A stretch of DNA of 64,000 bases from NCBI GenBank assembly GCA_965651265.1, contig CBFGRV010000004.1, positions 45,112 to 109,111 of the forward strand. Reading direction: 5' to 3'. The DNA is from CBFGRV01 sp965651265. GTDB lineage: Bacteria; Bacteroidota; Rhodothermia; Rhodothermales; VXPQ01. Position 1 is the first letter of the stretch. Each line of letters opens with the position of its first letter. The notes beneath the pieces are model-generated. The model made no database searches and was not told the DNA's origin. It worked only from the letters and a program-made list of their open reading frames with translations. This document shows positions 15,470 through 24,841 of the stretch, in pieces. Position numbers and translations under genes: made by a program.

Positions 15470-17061
15470 TCGAGCTCGAACCTTTCCTTGAGCACGTAGG
15501 GGATCTCTTCGATAAGATCGGTTGCCTGCATGCTGCGGCCTGCGCGCGAGGAGATGAAGCGATCTGCGGCGGCGCCTCCGATGTGCAGTGCGGCTGCCGC
15601 CGCGTGATCTGGCGGAAGGCCCTGTGCGAGCAAGCCGGCACAGAGGCCGGCGAGCACGTCACCCGTGCCGGCGGTGGCCAGCGCGGAGCTGCCCGTGGCA
15701 TTGATCCACGCTCTGCCGTCGGACGCGGCAACGACGCTCGGCAGCCCTTTGAGGATGAGGACACAATTCCAACGCCGTGCGAAATACTGAGCCAGGGAAA
15801 CGCGATCATCGGGATCGAGCCCGGAGCCGTCGAGGTCATCCCCCACGAGGCGTTTGAATTCGCCCATGTGGGGGGTGAGGATCCAGCGCCCCTTCGAATG
15901 CCGTGCGACAAGGTCGGCGTGGCCCACCAAGGCGTTGAGCCCGTCTGCATCGATCACGACCGGCCGATCGTTGCGCGCGAGGAAGGTCCGAACGAATTCC
16001 TGCGTCCCGGTGGATTGACCGAGGCCGCAGCCGAGGAGAAGTCCCTTCGCCCTCTCCAGGTGCGGCTCGATGGCCTTCAGGGACTCGGCGGGTTCGAGTC
16101 CTTCCGGGCCGGCCGGCAGGGAGATCGTCGTCACCTCGGTGAGTTTGGCGGCGAGCGTCGATTCGATGCGTCGATCGCAGGCGCACATCACATATCCTGC
16201 CCCCACTCGAGCCGCAGCCGTGGCGGCCATTACAGGCGCGCCGGTCATTCCGGGCGAACCGGCCACCACCAGGGCCAGTCCGACCGAATACTTGTGAGCA
16301 TCGGATCCTCGAATCGGGAGCCATGACCTGATCGCATCGTCCGTGCACATCCAGGCGCATCCCCGGCCATGCGATCGAAGGGCCTCTCGGAGGACGTGGT
16401 CCGGAATTCCGATGGGCACGACTTCGACCGTGCCGCATAAATCGGGGCCCTCGTTCATGTGATGTCCGGTTTTCCGGGCGGCCATCGTGCACGTCAGATG
16501 CGCGCGTATAGCATTGCCGAGTGGGCGGCCAAAATCCGTATGCAATCCAGAAGGAATGTCGACGGCGACCCGCGTCCCCGGTAGCGAATTGATGTGATCC
16601 ACCAGCGACAGAATGGGCTCGCGGAGAGGGGCCGCGAGGCCGGTGCCGAGGAGGGCATCCACGTGGATGTCCGCGGCTGGAATCTCCGAGGCCGACTCGT
16701 AGAGACGAATGGAAAGGCGGTCACTGCCCGTTTGCTCGGCAACTTTCTCCAGGACGCGAAAATGTGCCGCCGCATCCTCGCTCATGGACGAGGGCTCACT
16801 CAAAGCTATGATGCGCACGGTGGCGCCGCGCTCGAACAGCTCACGGGCAATCACAAACCCGTCGCCTCCATTATTGCCCTTGCCGCAGTAGACGTTGACG
16901 TGCTTTGACTCGAGAGGCCCCAGGCGACGGTCGATTACATCGGCCGTGCCGCGACCAGCCGATTCCATGAGGGTGAAGCCGGAGATCCCGAGCTCCCGTA
17001 TGGTATACTCGTCGGCAGCGCGCATGGCGGCCGCCGTCAGGATGGGATGCACATGCATCAT
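15466..17061 (-). CDS. nnr: Bifunctional NAD(P)H-hydrate epimerase / ADP- or ATP-dependent dehydratase
   Basis: 531 residues. Repairs hydrated NAD(P)H. The N-terminal YjeF_N domain (~1-215) epimerises R/S-NAD(P)HX and carries CGKGNNGGDGFV (~58-69). The C-terminal ribokinase-like domain (~235-525) dehydrates the S form, with ILTPHMGEFKRL and the catalytic GTGDVLAG motif (~465-472). The start at MMHVHP is chosen because it overlaps the preceding stop by 4 nt (ATGA) and fits the family N-terminus; an upstream ATG would add 14 unrelated residues. Confidence 0.93.
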   Translation of the reverse strand: MMHVHPILTAAAMRAADEYTIRELGISGFTLMESAGRGTADVIDRRLGPLESKHVNVYCGKGNNGGDGFVIARELFERGATVRIIALSEPSSMSEDAAAHFRVLEKVAEQTGSDRLSIRLYESASEIPAADIHVDALLGTGLAAPLREPILSLVDHINSLPGTRVAVDIPSGLHTDFGRPLGNAIRAHLTCTMAARKTGHHMNEGPDLCGTVEVVPIGIPDHVLREALRSHGRGCAWMCTDDAIRSWLPIRGSDAHKYSVGLALVVAGSPGMTGAPVMAATAAARVGAGYVMCACDRRIESTLAAKLTEVTTISLPAGPEGLEPAESLKAIEPHLERAKGLLLGCGLGQSTGTQEFVRTFLARNDRPVVIDADGLNALVGHADLVARHSKGRWILTPHMGEFKRLVGDDLDGSGLDPDDRVSLAQYFARRWNCVLILKGLPSVVAASDGRAWINATGSSALATAGTGDVLAGLCAGLLAQGLPPDHAAAAALHIGGAAADRFISSRAGRSMQATDLIEEIPYVLKERFELE

Positions 17062-18734
17062 AGTGATGGAAATCTGAGGGTGTCGGGGAGGGCCGATTCC
17101 CACCGGGCGCGCACGCGGATCGGCTCATCGTACCACAGGATGGGTTCTGGGGGGATATGGGGCGTGAGCATTCCAGGGTCCCATCTGCCGTCATCGTCTT
17201 CATCCACGAACGCCTGAAGCCGATACATGCCGGCCGGCAGCGCTCGCACCACGAACGCCCCGGACGAATCGGCCACGATCCGAACGGGCCGCATGCTGAA
17301 GGGATTCTCGACCGGACGAATTTCGACGTGGACCGGGCCACCATCGGCCACGATGACGCCGCTGATCTCGCCCGTCTCCTCCATCGAGAGACGGGTGAAA
17401 GTCCGGATCAGCGTCGAATCCAGGCCGGCAAGTCCGGCAGGATCGATGCCAATCGTGATCGATCCTACGCTCGATAGAGGTGGATCGGTGTGCAGCTGAT
17501 AATCTGTGCCATTCTCGGTGACGGTCGTGAAGGAGATCGGCTTGCCTGTTGAATCAGAGACAGACACCGTCGATGCGAGAACGTCCGGAGTCACGGGCGC
17601 ATTGAAGCGCAAAGTCGGATGGACGCCGTCCGGCAGCACGTCCAGTTCCTGAGGCAGGATGGTGAGGAGGCGATGCTGCACCGTGTCTGCGTCAGCGGAT
17701 GGCATGAAGGAGACGGCGTTTTCCATGACAGGGTTGCCCGCCGTATCGACGAGAGCCGCCGCCGCAACACTGTAGAGACCTTCACCGAGCGCATCCGTCA
17801 CGAAGTACACCTCCCGTGGCTCCGAGGCACGCATATAGACGGTGCGAACGGGTGCAGTCTGTGCCGAAGCCGAATCAACGAGACTCCAACCGCTCGCCGT
17901 GGGCTCGCCCGCGAAGGAGACCGGCTCCGAAAGGCGAAGCCGATGCCGGGTTGTGGAAAGCGACTGAACGCGCTGTGGGGACGGTCGTGTGGTATCAATC
18001 GCTGCCATGATCCACGGCAGATTGATCGCAACCGGCGTGGTGTCCGCCATGATCGAGGCTATGGGAGGAGACGCGAACTCTTCCTGCGGATCGGGGCGCA
18101 GGCTTCTGTTCTGATCTCGAAGGGCGATGACGTAGTACGGCTGTTCGGTCAGGTACTCGAACGTGAATACACCGCTCTGATCCGTCTGGGTCCGATACTC
18201 GGGTCGCTCCGGCAGCGTCGGCGGTGGAGTGCCTCCTTCGAGGGCGTAGGCAAACACGTCAACCCCGGCTGCCGCCTGGCCGGAATGGGCTGAGATCACC
18301 CGACCCTCGATGGTGCCGCGGCTGATCGTAGGGCCGGTTGAAAAAGCAATTGTAACGGGCCGCGGCAGCGCCACGCCATGGAGGTCGCGGAGGTTTCGAT
18401 CGAGCATCACGACGTAGGTCGTGTTTTCCCGGAGCGGTTCGGGGAAGCGGATTTCTACGCTGCGGCGCCTCCACACGATCTGTGGAGGGCGGCTGAACGC
18501 AGGTGTAATGGAGAAAGCCCTTGAGAAAGAAGCCTCGTCGATGTACTCCGAAAATGTAAGTCGCACCGACTCGCGACGGACATTCACGGCATCCGGCGGG
18601 GGATCGGATTCGATGATTTCCGGGGGGATGTCGTCGGCCGGGCCCCCCGAGGGTGCCACGGGTGTCGCGCAGGAGGACATCATGATCAGGCAAACTACCG
18701 CGCCGAGCCGGCGCGTGCAGAGGGGGCCTCTCAT
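17058..18734 (-). CDS. Ig-like (SbsA-type) domain lipoprotein
   Basis: 558 residues exported by a lipoprotein signal with lipobox SSC (Cys ~22). An N-terminal Big_5/SbsA-like beta domain follows (DIPPEIIESDPPPDAVNV, ~35-52), then a carboxypeptidase-regulatory-like beta sandwich (GTIEGRVIS, QTDQSGVFTFEYL, ~140-205), repeated Ig-like stretches, and a final SpaA/prealbumin-like module. No catalytic residues are seen. Proteins of this architecture are common in Bacteroidota and probably structural at the outer membrane. It overlaps both neighbours by 4 nt. Confidence 0.75.
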   Translation of the reverse strand: MRGPLCTRRLGAVVCLIMMSSCATPVAPSGGPADDIPPEIIESDPPPDAVNVRRESVRLTFSEYIDEASFSRAFSITPAFSRPPQIVWRRRSVEIRFPEPLRENTTYVVMLDRNLRDLHGVALPRPVTIAFSTGPTISRGTIEGRVISAHSGQAAAGVDVFAYALEGGTPPPTLPERPEYRTQTDQSGVFTFEYLTEQPYYVIALRDQNRSLRPDPQEEFASPPIASIMADTTPVAINLPWIMAAIDTTRPSPQRVQSLSTTRHRLRLSEPVSFAGEPTASGWSLVDSASAQTAPVRTVYMRASEPREVYFVTDALGEGLYSVAAAALVDTAGNPVMENAVSFMPSADADTVQHRLLTILPQELDVLPDGVHPTLRFNAPVTPDVLASTVSVSDSTGKPISFTTVTENGTDYQLHTDPPLSSVGSITIGIDPAGLAGLDSTLIRTFTRLSMEETGEISGVIVADGGPVHVEIRPVENPFSMRPVRIVADSSGAFVVRALPAGMYRLQAFVDEDDDGRWDPGMLTPHIPPEPILWYDEPIRVRARWESALPDTLRFPSL

Positions 18735-19306
18735 GACTCGTCGCTGCTGGTGCTCCGCAGGCTGAAAAAGAGGTAGACGGCCACCGCCGTCGCCGCGGTA
18801 ACGACAATGGGCTCTGCGAATCGCCTGAACCAGCCCGCGCGCGGCGGATCAGCTTGCGTCTCGGGGTAAGCGGGCGCCTCGACCGCCGCAATGGCGGAGC
18901 GTGGAATCACGTCGGACCGTTGTTGAGCGCAGCGATCATCGACCAGAATGCGACCGGAGGGCTCGGTCAGCTCGAAGCGCAGGGCGAGGGCCACGTGCCT
19001 CGCGATACGCTTCCCGCGACGCTCGTAGCGGACCCGGGCGTCCTCGACGTCAAAGGCGAGACTCGGATAACTCCGTACAGAGTCAGCCAGAAACACGACG
19101 CGACCCACGTTCTGCCACTCTCGCACGATTGCCGAGCGCAGGTAGGGCATGCGATCCGGCGCTTCCAGCGCGACGGTGTCGATGGTTGCCGGAACGTCGT
19201 CGAGACACGCGACGGCAATCTCCTGAAAGAGCTCGAGATTGGTGCTCTGTCCGTATGTAGGAGTAGCGAGAAGAAGGAGCAGGACGCCTACCGCGACCTT
19301 ATGCAT
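18731..19306 (-). CDS. Secreted/membrane-anchored hypothetical protein with N-terminal signal and C-terminal helix
   Basis: 191 residues from MHKVAVGV. A clear signal peptide (LLLLLATPTYGQ, cleavage near residue 20) is followed by a ~130-residue periplasmic segment containing two Cys (DDRCAQQ and ACLDD), then a C-terminal transmembrane helix (IVVTAATAVAVYLFF) and a short tail. I do not recognise the family. The start overlaps the gdh stop by 8 nt; the stop overlaps the Ig-like lipoprotein by 4 nt. A longer in-frame start lies inside gdh but would destroy the signal peptide, so I rejected it. Confidence 0.6.
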   Translation of the reverse strand: MHKVAVGVLLLLLATPTYGQSTNLELFQEIAVACLDDVPATIDTVALEAPDRMPYLRSAIVREWQNVGRVVFLADSVRSYPSLAFDVEDARVRYERRGKRIARHVALALRFELTEPSGRILVDDRCAQQRSDVIPRSAIAAVEAPAYPETQADPPRAGWFRRFAEPIVVTAATAVAVYLFFSLRSTSSDES

Positions 19307-20606
19307 AGATGCCGCGCAGGCGAAGAGCACTCGCCACCTTGTCGATGGCGAGAACGTACGCCCCGATGCGCATCGAGACGTCGTAATTGCTGGCGGCCTC
19401 ATATACATTTTCAAAGGCGGTCCGCATGATACGGTCAAGGCGGCGGTTGACCCGGTCCAGTGTCCAGAAGTATCCCTGCCGGTCCTGCACCCATTCAAAA
19501 TACGAAACCGTGACGCCACCGGCATTGGCCAGAATGTCGGGGATGACGAGAACGCCCTTCTGATTCAGGATGTCATCGGCGTCAGGCGTCGTCGGCCCGT
19601 TCGCTCCTTCCGCGACGATCTTCGCCTTGATGTTCTCGGCGATCCGCTCGTTGATTTGATCTTCCTTCGCTGCGGGGACGAGCACGTCCACATCCAGGGT
19701 GAGCAGCTCCTCATTGGAGAGCTTATCGGCGCCAGCGAAGCCTTCGAGCGTGTTGTTGTTGGCCGCAGCGTACTCGATGAGGGAGGGGATGTCTAGACCG
19801 TTCGCATTGTAGTACCCGCCGGAGATGTCGCTCACGGCCACGATCTTGCAACCTTGCTCCTGAATCAGCTTTGCTGCCGTCGATCCCACGTTCCCGAAGC
19901 CCTGCACGGCCACGGTACATTGCGACGGGCTCAGCCCGAGCCGGTCCATGGCCGCGAGCGTTACCGTCATCACACCGCGCCCGGTGGCCTCCTTCCGGCC
20001 GTAGGATCCGCCCAGCATAATGGGTTTGCCGGTCACGACAGCGTTCTCGGTGCGCCGGGCATGCATGGAGTAGGTATCCACGATCCATGCCATGATCTGC
20101 TCGTTCGTATTCATGTCGGGCGCCGGGATGTCGCGGTCCGGCCCGAAAACCTCGATCATGTTGGCCGTGTAGCGCCGTGTCAGACGCTCGAGCTCGCCGG
20201 GGCTCATCTCACGCGGATTGCAGCGGACACCTCCTTTGGCGCCGCCAAACGGCACGTTGACGACGGCACATTTCCACGTCATCCAGGCCGCTAGAGCCTT
20301 CACTTCGTCCAGCGTCACGTCGGGCGCGTAACGGATGCCGCCCTTGCTGGGTCCCAGAATTTCATTGTGGATGACTCGAATGCCTTCAAATACCTTGATG
20401 CGGCCGTTGTCCATGATCACCGGGACGGCCGTGATGTGGATTCGCGCGGGGGTGAGGAGATATTCGTAGAAGCCGGGATCGAGCTCGAGAATTTCGGCTG
20501 CAATGTCGAACCGCTCCATCATGGAGATGAAGGCGTTCTCGGTATCGGGAATGGGCGCCGGCTCCTGGTAGACGGCACGTTCGTAAACGCTACGTTTATA
20601 GGGCAT
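19299..20606 (-). CDS. gdhA: Glutamate dehydrogenase (Glu/Leu/Phe/Val dehydrogenase family)
   Basis: 435 residues. Oxidative deamination of glutamate (or the reverse). The substrate domain has GPSKGGIRYAP (~84-94) and the catalytic Lys in FGGAKGGV (~117-124). The Rossmann domain has VAVQGFGNVGS (~215-225) and the family motif DILANAGGVTVSYFEWVQ (~345-362). It belongs to the ~430-residue catabolic type. First gene of a five-gene overlapping run; together with hutUHIG downstream it would channel histidine-derived glutamate to 2-oxoglutarate. Confidence 0.93.
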   Translation of the reverse strand: MPYKRSVYERAVYQEPAPIPDTENAFISMMERFDIAAEILELDPGFYEYLLTPARIHITAVPVIMDNGRIKVFEGIRVIHNEILGPSKGGIRYAPDVTLDEVKALAAWMTWKCAVVNVPFGGAKGGVRCNPREMSPGELERLTRRYTANMIEVFGPDRDIPAPDMNTNEQIMAWIVDTYSMHARRTENAVVTGKPIMLGGSYGRKEATGRGVMTVTLAAMDRLGLSPSQCTVAVQGFGNVGSTAAKLIQEQGCKIVAVSDISGGYYNANGLDIPSLIEYAAANNNTLEGFAGADKLSNEELLTLDVDVLVPAAKEDQINERIAENIKAKIVAEGANGPTTPDADDILNQKGVLVIPDILANAGGVTVSYFEWVQDRQGYFWTLDRVNRRLDRIMRTAFENVYEAASNYDVSMRIGAYVLAIDKVASALRLRGIYA

Positions 20607-20725
20607 GGATGAAGTGGCCTCGAAAGCGCTTTTCTAAGTGGAAAATCAACGTCGCCGCTGGTTGTCCGTCCTTACTTAACATCATTATCGGAGTTTCTGT
20701 ATCGATCTCAACTTTGTGTACATCC

Positions 20726-21496
20726 ATGGCCCAGACCTCGATTAGCCTCCGTCGCCTCAAGGAGATTCGCTCGCTCACGAGGCGCAAGTATCGCGATCTG
20801 CATGGGGAGATGCTGGTGGAGGGATGGCGAGCCGTCGAGGCGGCCGTCCAGGCGAAGGCCGCCATTCGCGAGGTACTGGTGACGCCGGCGCTTCAAGGCC
20901 GGCTGCCGGAGTGGGTTTCGCAGGCCGGGCTCGATGTGCATGTCGTTCCGCAGAGCGAGCTTGAGGAGATCAGCGCCGTCGAGACGAGCCAGGGCATCGT
21001 TGCGGTCGTGGCTATCGAGCAGGCGTCGCCGGAGGCCCTTCATGCGGCGCGAAGAATCGTGGCCATCGACGGACTCCAGGATCCCGGCAACGCCGGCACC
21101 ATCATTCGCACGGCGGCATGGTTCGGCGTGGATGCCCTGCTGACAGGTCCCGGAACCGTCGACATTTACAACCCGAAGGTCGTACGCGCGGCGATGGGTG
21201 GGCTATGGGATGTCGACCACGTGGAGGTGAATGATCTCGCCGGTATGCTCCAGAAGCTGCGGGCGGCCGGCTTCACCATATACGCCGCTGATCTGGAAGG
21301 CACGAGCATCGAATCGTGGAGACCGGCGAGCCCCTCCGTGCTCGTCGTCGGGAGCGAGGCGCACGGGATTTCCCAGGGTGTAGGCGCAAGCGTCGATGAG
21401 CGCGTAGTGATACCCGGCAGGCCGCGGCGAGGCGGAACAGAATCCCTAAACGCAGCGGTCGCCGCAGGCATTGTACTCTACGCCTGGACGAGGTAA
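20726..21496 (+). CDS. TrmH/SpoU-family RNA 2'-O-methyltransferase
   Basis: 256 residues from the ATG at MAQTSISL. The N-terminal substrate-binding domain has LTRRKYRDLHGEMLVEG (~12-28). The C-terminal SPOUT knot has motif 1 LQDPGNAGTIIRTA (~115-128), motif 2 VLVVGSEAHGIS (~206-217) and motif 3 ESLNAAVAAGIVLYA. Probably methylates a ribose in 23S rRNA (RlmB-like) or tRNA; the target cannot be assigned. An upstream in-frame ATG next to the divergent gdh start would add 39 residues unlike the family. Confidence 0.88.
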   Translation: MAQTSISLRRLKEIRSLTRRKYRDLHGEMLVEGWRAVEAAVQAKAAIREVLVTPALQGRLPEWVSQAGLDVHVVPQSELEEISAVETSQGIVAVVAIEQASPEALHAARRIVAIDGLQDPGNAGTIIRTAAWFGVDALLTGPGTVDIYNPKVVRAAMGGLWDVDHVEVNDLAGMLQKLRAAGFTIYAADLEGTSIESWRPASPSVLVVGSEAHGISQGVGASVDERVVIPGRPRRGGTESLNAAVAAGIVLYAWTR

Positions 21497-21641
21497 ACAC
21501 TCCGCGGCTAGATTCGGCCATGAGGAAGGCCGCGACGAGCAAAGCCTCCATTCCGCAGCGCCTCTCGAAAAAGGAGCAGGATATCTCCTATATTTCCCGG
21601 ATCTACACACGCACGGATGCCAGCCATCATCCTAGATCCAC

Positions 21642-22862
21642 ATGGAAATACCGTCGCTCCAGGGACTGAGCATCGATCCCGGATTGCTGACGATGGAGAA
21701 GCCGGTCGCCGCGGGAGAGAGGCATACCTCTCTGCGGATCGGTGTTCCCGCCGAGATATCCAACGAGGAGCGGCGCGTTGCCCTGGCCCCTAGTGGTGTG
21801 GCGGCACTGGTTGCCAACGAGCACGAGGTGTACGTCGAGAAATCAGCCGGCACCCAGGCGCATTTTTCGGACAGCGAATACTCCGAGGCCGGCGCGACAA
21901 TCGTCGACTCGGCCTCGCAGCTGTACAGCAAGAGCAACCTCATCGTCAAGGTAGGTCCCCCTGTCGGTGAGGAGCTCGACCTGCTTCAGGAGAAGCAAAT
22001 CCTGATTTCGGCCCTCCATCTGGGCCATACTACGCCGGAGTTTCTGAAGCAGCTGATGGAGTTGCGCGTGACCGGGATCGGCTTCGAGTTCATACGGGAT
22101 CCCGACGGCACCCTGCCCATCGTGCGTATGATGCACGAAATCATGGGGTCGATGTCCGTGCAGATCGCCGCCCGGTATCTTGAGAGCGGCGAAGGGGGCA
22201 AGGGCATCATGCTCGGAGGTATATCGGGCGTGCCGCCTTCGACCGTGGTCATTCTGGGTGCGGGGGTGGTCGGCGAGTGGGCGGCTCGCACGGCACTCGG
22301 CTACGGCGCACACGTCATCGTCCTGGATACGGACCTGAGCGCGCTGCGCAGCCTCGAGCACTACCTGGACCGCCGCATCACGACAGCCATGGCATCGGTA
22401 CAGTACCTGCGCCAGGCCCTGCTCACGGCCGACGTGGTCATCGGCGCCATCATGGCCGATGGGGCGCGGTCACCGCTGCTCGTGACGGAGGAGATGGTAC
22501 GATCGATGCGCCCGGGCACCGTCATCGTGGATGCCGTCATCGATCAGGGCGGCTGCATCGAAACGAGCCGGCCGACCACGCATTCGTCACCGACCTACCG
22601 GAAACACGGCGTCATCCACTACTGCGTGCCCAACATGCCGTCCAACGCGGCGCGGACGGCCACGTATGCGCTCACAAATGTGCTCGTGCCCTACCTCGTG
22701 CAGATCGGGGAGGCCGGATCGATCAACGAAGCGCTCTGGCGCAATGCTGGGCTGCGCAACGGGACGTACGTGTACCGAAGCCATCTGACCAAGAAGAGCC
22801 TTGCCACGATGTTCGGGATGCCGCATCGCGACATCGAGCTACTCATCGCGTCAGGCATCTGA
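21642..22862 (+). CDS. ald: Alanine dehydrogenase
   Basis: 406 residues. NAD-dependent interconversion of L-alanine with pyruvate and ammonia. The family start-like segment LRIGVPAEISNEERRVAL begins at residue ~31, so this protein has an unusual N-terminal extension of about 30 residues; an in-frame ATG at residue 18 would shorten it. Also visible: the substrate Lys/His region LIVKVGPP and ALHLGHT, the Rossmann loop ILGAGVVGEWAARTA, and IDQGGCIETSRPTTHS. The 3' end overlaps the convergent PPIase gene by 12 bp. Confidence 0.92.
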   Translation: MEIPSLQGLSIDPGLLTMEKPVAAGERHTSLRIGVPAEISNEERRVALAPSGVAALVANEHEVYVEKSAGTQAHFSDSEYSEAGATIVDSASQLYSKSNLIVKVGPPVGEELDLLQEKQILISALHLGHTTPEFLKQLMELRVTGIGFEFIRDPDGTLPIVRMMHEIMGSMSVQIAARYLESGEGGKGIMLGGISGVPPSTVVILGAGVVGEWAARTALGYGAHVIVLDTDLSALRSLEHYLDRRITTAMASVQYLRQALLTADVVIGAIMADGARSPLLVTEEMVRSMRPGTVIVDAVIDQGGCIETSRPTTHSSPTYRKHGVIHYCVPNMPSNAARTATYALTNVLVPYLVQIGEAGSINEALWRNAGLRNGTYVYRSHLTKKSLATMFGMPHRDIELLIASGI

Positions 22863-24626
22863 GGGATGCCCGGCCTTCGAGCGTCGAAGATCCATCATCT
22901 CGCGAAAGAACTCGTGGTCGATGTAGATGTCGGCCTTCTCCCGAAGTTCGCGCGTGAGATGTAGCTCCGGGATAAAGGGTCGAATGCGCCGTTCGATCGC
23001 ATCCCGCGCCTCATCGAACTCGACGTAATCGATCGTCCGCTCTTCCACTCCGAGGAGATACCAGCTGCCGTCTCCGGTGCCAACGACGACAGGTGATCCC
23101 ACGAGGGCCTTCCGCACGTGCGACCCGAGCTCACCGAGATCGGTGAGATCAGCGCCCTCATGCCTGACAAAGCCGTCGTAGGACTCGGGACTCCGCACAC
23201 CGGCTCTAACGCTGTCGAGTACCTGCTGTGCGTCAGGAAAGGATGCGAACTCGATAAGCCAGAAGTCGGCCTCGGCGCGCGCGAGCTTCCGGTAGCCAAG
23301 GCGGTCGTAGGCCTCGCGAAGTTCGGCTTCACTCGGCTGGATGTCGGCCTCCCGTCGCATCTTCTCTCGCAGCCGGTTGTCGAGGTACATCGAGGCGAGG
23401 TATTGGACATCGTCCCGCACGGCGGGATCGTGTTGGAGTCCCAGGGAAATCCCACGCTCGGCCAGGGCCTCGTTACGCAGGGCCCTCCCAACGGAGGCCG
23501 CGGTGCGATTCCTCACCTCGTTGAAGGGCAGGTGCTCGAGCCATTCGAAGTACTGTCGTGCCCGGAACTCGTGGCGCTCGCCATTCAACTCATAGGTGGC
23601 AAGGACGCTCTCGCCGGAAAACTCACGCTCGATGGATACGACTTCTTCAGGATGGAGCGAGACCCGTGGGGCGGCGCTCTGTTGTCCGCCGGGAAGATGT
23701 TGGAGGATGACGTTTCGGAGCGCTTCCATCGCCTCCACGTTCACCTCGACATCGAGGCTGTCCATGAAGCTCCGCACGAACCGATCACCCCCCAGCCGGA
23801 AGCGTCGTGTTCGCACGCGGAAGCGCAGGTCGTCCCGGCGCAGTTGAAAAGCGTCTTCCGTGAGCAGGGGATTGCGTAGGCGGTTCTCCACGCGCAAGAT
23901 GTGCCAGCCGAACTTGCTGCGTACGGGTACCGTGTAGGCACCCGGAAGGAGATCCCAGACCGCTACGGCCACTGAATCATCGAGGTCCCAGTAGCCGGCC
24001 TCACCGAGGAGTCCCGCCGACGAATCGAATTCGGATGTCTCGAAAACCTCGTTGGCGAGCGCCACGAAATCCTCACCATGTTGTAGGCGTTCGTAAGTGG
24101 CACGAGCCGCATTCGGATCGCGGAAAAAAAGATGCCGGAGAACCACATTCTCATTCTCCTTGCGAAAGGCGTCTCGAATTTCCTGCTCCGTGGGTTCGGG
24201 AAGTGAATCCACAAAGGCCCGCTCGAAGAACCGTCCACCGACCACCTTCTTGATCTCGATGTTGATGTAGCGCTGAAACTCTCCATCATCGAGTCCGCGC
24301 CGGCGCGCTTCCTCGCCGAAGAGATAGCCGTCGATCAGCTCGTGGAGGTGGGCGTACCGTGCTTCCGGCGTGTCGTTCGCGCCCGTCTGGATGAGCTTCT
24401 GGACGTAACTCGTGTTGAAGCGCTTCTCGGTGATAGGTACCCCATTCACCGTCGCGACGATGCGCTCGCCTGTGGGGGTTACGTTCCACGCGCTCGCGGT
24501 GTCGGGGGCGATGGTCTGAAGATTCGCCTGCCGATCTTCGCTGGTGCGACCCGGCGCCTCACCAGCCTGGCCGAGCGCGGGGACCGGCAGGAGCAGGAGA
24601 CATATCAGGAGGAGGCCATCGCGCAT
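22851..24626 (-). CDS. Periplasmic parvulin-type peptidyl-prolyl isomerase (SurA/PpiC-like)
   Basis: 591 residues with a signal peptide (LLLICLLLLPVPALGQ). A SurA_N-like helical region follows (VATVNGVPITEKRF, ~59-72), then one clear rotamase domain around 165-265 (RHLFFRDPNAA ... GLLGEAGYWDLDD ... SKFGWHILRVE). A long helical segment and a second, degenerate PPIase-like region come near the C-terminus. Probably an outer-membrane-protein chaperone. The start is set at MRDGLLL so that the signal peptide is N-terminal. Confidence 0.82.
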   Translation of the reverse strand: MRDGLLLICLLLLPVPALGQAGEAPGRTSEDRQANLQTIAPDTASAWNVTPTGERIVATVNGVPITEKRFNTSYVQKLIQTGANDTPEARYAHLHELIDGYLFGEEARRRGLDDGEFQRYINIEIKKVVGGRFFERAFVDSLPEPTEQEIRDAFRKENENVVLRHLFFRDPNAARATYERLQHGEDFVALANEVFETSEFDSSAGLLGEAGYWDLDDSVAVAVWDLLPGAYTVPVRSKFGWHILRVENRLRNPLLTEDAFQLRRDDLRFRVRTRRFRLGGDRFVRSFMDSLDVEVNVEAMEALRNVILQHLPGGQQSAAPRVSLHPEEVVSIEREFSGESVLATYELNGERHEFRARQYFEWLEHLPFNEVRNRTAASVGRALRNEALAERGISLGLQHDPAVRDDVQYLASMYLDNRLREKMRREADIQPSEAELREAYDRLGYRKLARAEADFWLIEFASFPDAQQVLDSVRAGVRSPESYDGFVRHEGADLTDLGELGSHVRKALVGSPVVVGTGDGSWYLLGVEERTIDYVEFDEARDAIERRIRPFIPELHLTRELREKADIYIDHEFFREMMDLRRSKAGHPSDA

Positions 24627-24740
24627 GGTGCGGCTCGAACGTTGCGTCCACCGGTGAGTTTCGGTAGGATATTGCGGCACAGCGTCTCGCTCCATCGGAC
24701 TAAATCAGCGGTTCTCTCGATTCTATCGTTTCGGCTCGCT

Positions 24741-24748
24741 TACTTTTG
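24741..24748 (+). promoter_or_regulatory. Possible Bacteroidota-type -7 element (TAnnTTTG) upstream of the phosphofructokinase gene
   Basis: TACTTTTG matches the -7 consensus of the Bacteroidota primary sigma factor and would give a ~90-nt leader. I see no convincing TTTG -33 element at the expected distance, so support is weak. Confidence 0.25.
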
Positions 24749-24841
24749 GGTCCGCTCGCCGCGGGCGGAAGTCGCTGTGTTGCAGCGCTTGCATCGCGCA
24801 CCATCACCACCTGCTTAAACGTTACAGAACGTCAAATTGAC

